From an uncultured Ruminococcus sp. (GTDB lineage: Bacteria; Bacillota; Clostridia; Oscillospirales; Ruminococcaceae): a stretch of 6,059 nt of DNA. Shown piece after piece: positions 5,025 to 6,059 of this stretch; within the stretch, counting starts at the first letter, position 1, and each line of letters opens with the position of its first letter. The DNA lies in assembly GCA_946188175.1 (NCBI GenBank), contig CAMHUJ010000115.1:1-6059 (forward strand). Reading direction: 5' to 3'. A program made the position numbers and the translations under genes. The notes beneath the pieces are model-generated. The model was not told the DNA's origin and ran no database searches. It worked only from the letters and a program-made list of their open reading frames with translations.

Positions 5025-5813
5025 TTATTTTCTGACGATAACGACCTGATGCGTTACAGCGTAGTTATTGGTAAACAGGACGTTCTTTTCTCTGTCCGGC
5101 GTCACGGAAAGACCTGCAACGCCGACATCCGCCTTGTCGCTTGCGACCGCGGTAATGACCGCATCAAACGCCATATCCTCGATCAGCAGATCATAATTGA
5201 GATAATCGCAGACCGCATGCATCATATCGACGTCGAAGCCGACGATATCATTGCCCTGACGCTCCTCATAGGGCGGGAACTCCGCATTCGTGGCCATAAC
5301 GAGCTTGCCCTTGCTGCGGCTGAGGTCCTGACGGACAACATAGGGGTACTTTCCCTTATTGTCGCCCTCATAGTTCTCCTTGATGCGCTGGAGCGTGCCG
5401 TCATTGGTCAGTGCCTCGAGCGCTTCATTCAGTTCGCTCTGCAGCTTTGTATTGCCGAGCTTGACCGCGATCGCATATTCCTCATCGGCAAATTCTTCGG
5501 CGAGGATTTCGATATCCGAATTGACATTCGTGAACGACTCTGCGGTTTCCAGGTCAACGATAACGGCATCGACCTTGCCCTGCTTGAGCGCCTGCACGCC
5601 GTCCGCAGCCTTGTTATACCGCTCTACGGTTGCGTTTTCAATATCGCCTGCCAGTGTATCGCCGGTTGTACCGAGCTGTACGCCGATTTTCTTGCCCTTG
5701 AGATCATCAATGGAATGCACGGTGTTTTTCAGCTTGTTGCCGCAGCCTGTCAGCAGAAGCGCCGTCATTGCGGCCGCCGTGAAACATACAGCGAGTTTTT
5801 TTATCATCTTCAT
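5025..5813 (-). CDS. amino-acid ABC transporter substrate-binding lipoprotein, circularly permuted
   Basis: This is the extracellular receptor of the transporter, 262 residues. Residues 1-23 are a lipoprotein signal peptide (KMIKK, hydrophobic core, LLLTGC lipobox), with C24 the lipidated cysteine. It has family 3 polar amino-acid binding-protein motifs, but in swapped order. Residues 33-118 are what is normally lobe 2: DDLKGKKIGVQLGTTGD (36-52), ERYNKAADGVQALKQGKVDAVIVD (64-87) and EEYAIAVK (111-118). Residues 119-148 are the normal C-terminal helix region, and 149-167 a linker. Residues 168-262 are the normal N-terminal part: KGKLVMATNAEFPPYE (168-183), IVGFDVDM (190-197), EDMAFDAVITAV (212-223), GLSVTPDREKNV (234-245), ending VVIVRK. 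Expected ligand contacts are kept: F179, R241, T49/T50 and D87. GGGAGG precedes the ATG by about seven bases. The exact amino acid bound is not predictable. An intact frame, promoter and operon argue against a pseudogene. Confidence 0.93.
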   Translation of the reverse strand: MKMIKKLAVCFTAAAMTALLLTGCGNKLKNTVHSIDDLKGKKIGVQLGTTGDTLAGDIENATVERYNKAADGVQALKQGKVDAVIVDLETAESFTNVNSDIEILAEEFADEEYAIAVKLGNTKLQSELNEALEALTNDGTLQRIKENYEGDNKGKYPYVVRQDLSRSKGKLVMATNAEFPPYEERQGNDIVGFDVDMMHAVCDYLNYDLLIEDMAFDAVITAVASDKADVGVAGLSVTPDREKNVLFTNNYAVTHQVVIVRK

Positions 5814-5872
5814 GATTTTTCCTCCCTTTTCAATTTTCAGTCTGATAGATTGGTTCCGAAACGGACACCTAG

Positions 5873-5901
5873 ATTATAGCATACTATTAAAAAAAATGCA
5901 A
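5873..5901 (-). promoter_or_regulatory. sigma-A type promoter of the transporter operon (extended -10)
   Basis: On the minus strand TATAAT (complement of 5873-5878) is a perfect -10 box preceded by TGC, giving the extended TGn form. Seventeen bases further upstream is TTGCAT (complement of 5896-5901), a weak -35 box matching three of six positions. The predicted start of transcription is near 5866, giving a leader of about 50 bases before the ATG at 5813. I see no riboswitch-like fold in that short leader. Confidence 0.75.
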
Positions 5902-5911
5902 TGGAATTGCA
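5897..5911. promoter_or_regulatory. 15-bp palindrome overlapping the -35 box, candidate operator
   Basis: TGCAAT and ATTGCA, separated by GGA, form a perfect inverted repeat that overlaps the -35 element of the transporter promoter. The position suits a repressor of the operon. It is too AT-rich and short-armed to be a terminator. No named regulator's site is recognised with confidence. Confidence 0.4.
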
Positions 5912-5933
5912 GAAAAAATACCATATAAAACAG

Positions 5934-5952
5934 AATATGCACAATATGCACA
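5934..5952. repeat. two tandem copies of a 9-bp unit upstream of the promoter
   Basis: AATATGCAC occurs twice in direct succession (5934-5942 and 5943-5951), followed by A. CAGAAT is also present at each end of the block (5931-5936 and 5951-5956). It lies about 35-55 bases upstream of the -35 box of the transporter operon. It could be a regulator site or simple replication slippage. Confidence 0.4.
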
Positions 5953-5971
5953 GAATTCGCTTCAAATAAAC

Positions 5972-6002
5972 AAAAAAACCGTTTCCAAAGGAAACGGTTT
6001 TT
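5972..6002 (-). terminator. rho-independent terminator of the tRNA-Val transcript, symmetrical
   Basis: AAAAACCGTTTCC (5974-5986) and GGAAACGGTTTTT (5990-6002) pair perfectly over 13 positions around a three-base loop. On the minus strand the stem runs into T7 (complement of 5972-5978), just downstream of the tRNA 3' end at 6007. On the plus strand the stem itself ends in T5, so it can act in both directions. It insulates the transporter promoter from tRNA transcription. Confidence 0.88.
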
Positions 6003-6006
6003 CAGA

Positions 6007-6059
6007 TGAGGATGAGCGGACTTGAACCGATGACCCCCTGCATGTCAAGCAGGTACTCT
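6007..6059 (-). tRNA. tRNA-Val (anticodon GAC), 3' part; 5' end outside window
   Basis: Read on the minus strand, positions 21-73 of a tRNA are present. The anticodon stem is CCTGC (6053-6049) with GCAGG (6041-6037), and the seven-base loop TTGACAT carries anticodon GAC at 6046-6044, which reads GUC/GUU valine codons. The variable loop is GGGTC. The T-loop TTCAAGT (6026-6020) is canonical. The 3' acceptor strand is CATCCTC (6014-6008), with discriminator A at 6007. No CCA is encoded (TCT follows), so it must be added enzymatically. The T-stem ATCGG against CCGCT has one T-C mismatch (positions 50 and 64; 6030 and 6016). The 5' half, including the D-arm and matching acceptor strand, is beyond the edge. 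Confidence 0.9.

Noticed and set aside
5025..5813. Binding-protein gene as a pseudogene or a scrambled assembly
   Set aside because: One uninterrupted frame holds a signal peptide, all ligand motifs and clean boundaries at domain limits. A random break would not fall exactly in the hinge. Read support was not available, so this is kept as a check in the findings.
5832..5846. CodY-like box (AATTTTCAG then TCTGAT) in the transporter leader
   Set aside because: Only the left half fits the consensus; about five of fifteen positions mismatch, which is too many to claim.
5049..5879. 276-codon open frame on the plus strand, opposite the binding-protein gene
   Set aside because: It is a codon-bias shadow: the opposite strand encodes a clear family 3 binding lipoprotein with a good ribosome binding site. 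This frame has no recognisable motif and crosses the promoter.
1..6059. CRISPR array, insertion sequence, phage genes or attachment site
   Set aside because: No spaced repeats, transposase motifs, integrase or terminal inverted repeats were seen. The tRNA 3' end at 6007 has no repeat of its sequence elsewhere in the window.

Overview
The window looks like chromosomal DNA from a Gram-positive Clostridia-type Firmicute, perhaps of the Ruminococcus/Oscillospiraceae kind. The reasons are the rsmD-coaD-coiled-coil-vanZ gene string, strong AGGAGG-type ribosome binding sites, a lipoprotein-type amino-acid binding protein, a tRNA gene without an encoded CCA end, and a GC content near 50-55% in most genes. 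The genus cannot be fixed from the sequence.

Layout. Positions 2-1336 (+) hold the end of an unrecognised gene and a complete unrecognised 353-aa protein with one hydrophobic segment followed by a short heptad helix; this part is more AT-rich than the rest. Positions 1355-3523 (+) are a compact housekeeping run: rsmD (16S rRNA m2G966 methyltransferase), coaD (phosphopantetheine adenylyltransferase), a small helical/coiled-coil protein, and a VanZ-family membrane protein. The last three are joined by overlapping or touching reading frames. A strong hairpin terminator at 3501-3547 closes this run. Positions 3557-5813 (-) are a convergent three-gene polar amino-acid ABC transporter operon, in transcription order: binding lipoprotein, permease, ATPase. 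It has its own extended -10 promoter near 5873-5901 and a hairpin between the binding-protein and permease genes. At the right edge (6007-6059, -) is the 3' part of tRNA-Val(GAC), followed by a terminator hairpin that separates it from the transporter operon.

The most unusual item is the binding protein at 5025-5813. Its sequence motifs are those of an ordinary family 3 (polar amino-acid) solute-binding protein, but the two halves are in swapped order. The segment that normally forms lobe 2 plus the C-terminal helix comes first, right after the lipobox. The segment that normally starts the mature protein comes last, and the protein ends where the first inter-lobe hinge strand would normally continue. 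The reading frame, signal peptide, ligand-binding motifs, promoter and partner genes are all intact, so this looks like a functional circular permutation rather than a broken gene.

How the genes work together: the binding protein, permease and ATPase form one uptake system for a polar amino acid. RsmD, CoaD and their neighbours are unrelated housekeeping functions that share a transcript. The two unknown genes at the left may be a later insertion upstream of rsmD. There is no gene-free stretch over 300 bases; the longest gap, 5814-6006, holds the transporter promoter, a palindrome, a short tandem repeat and the tRNA terminator.
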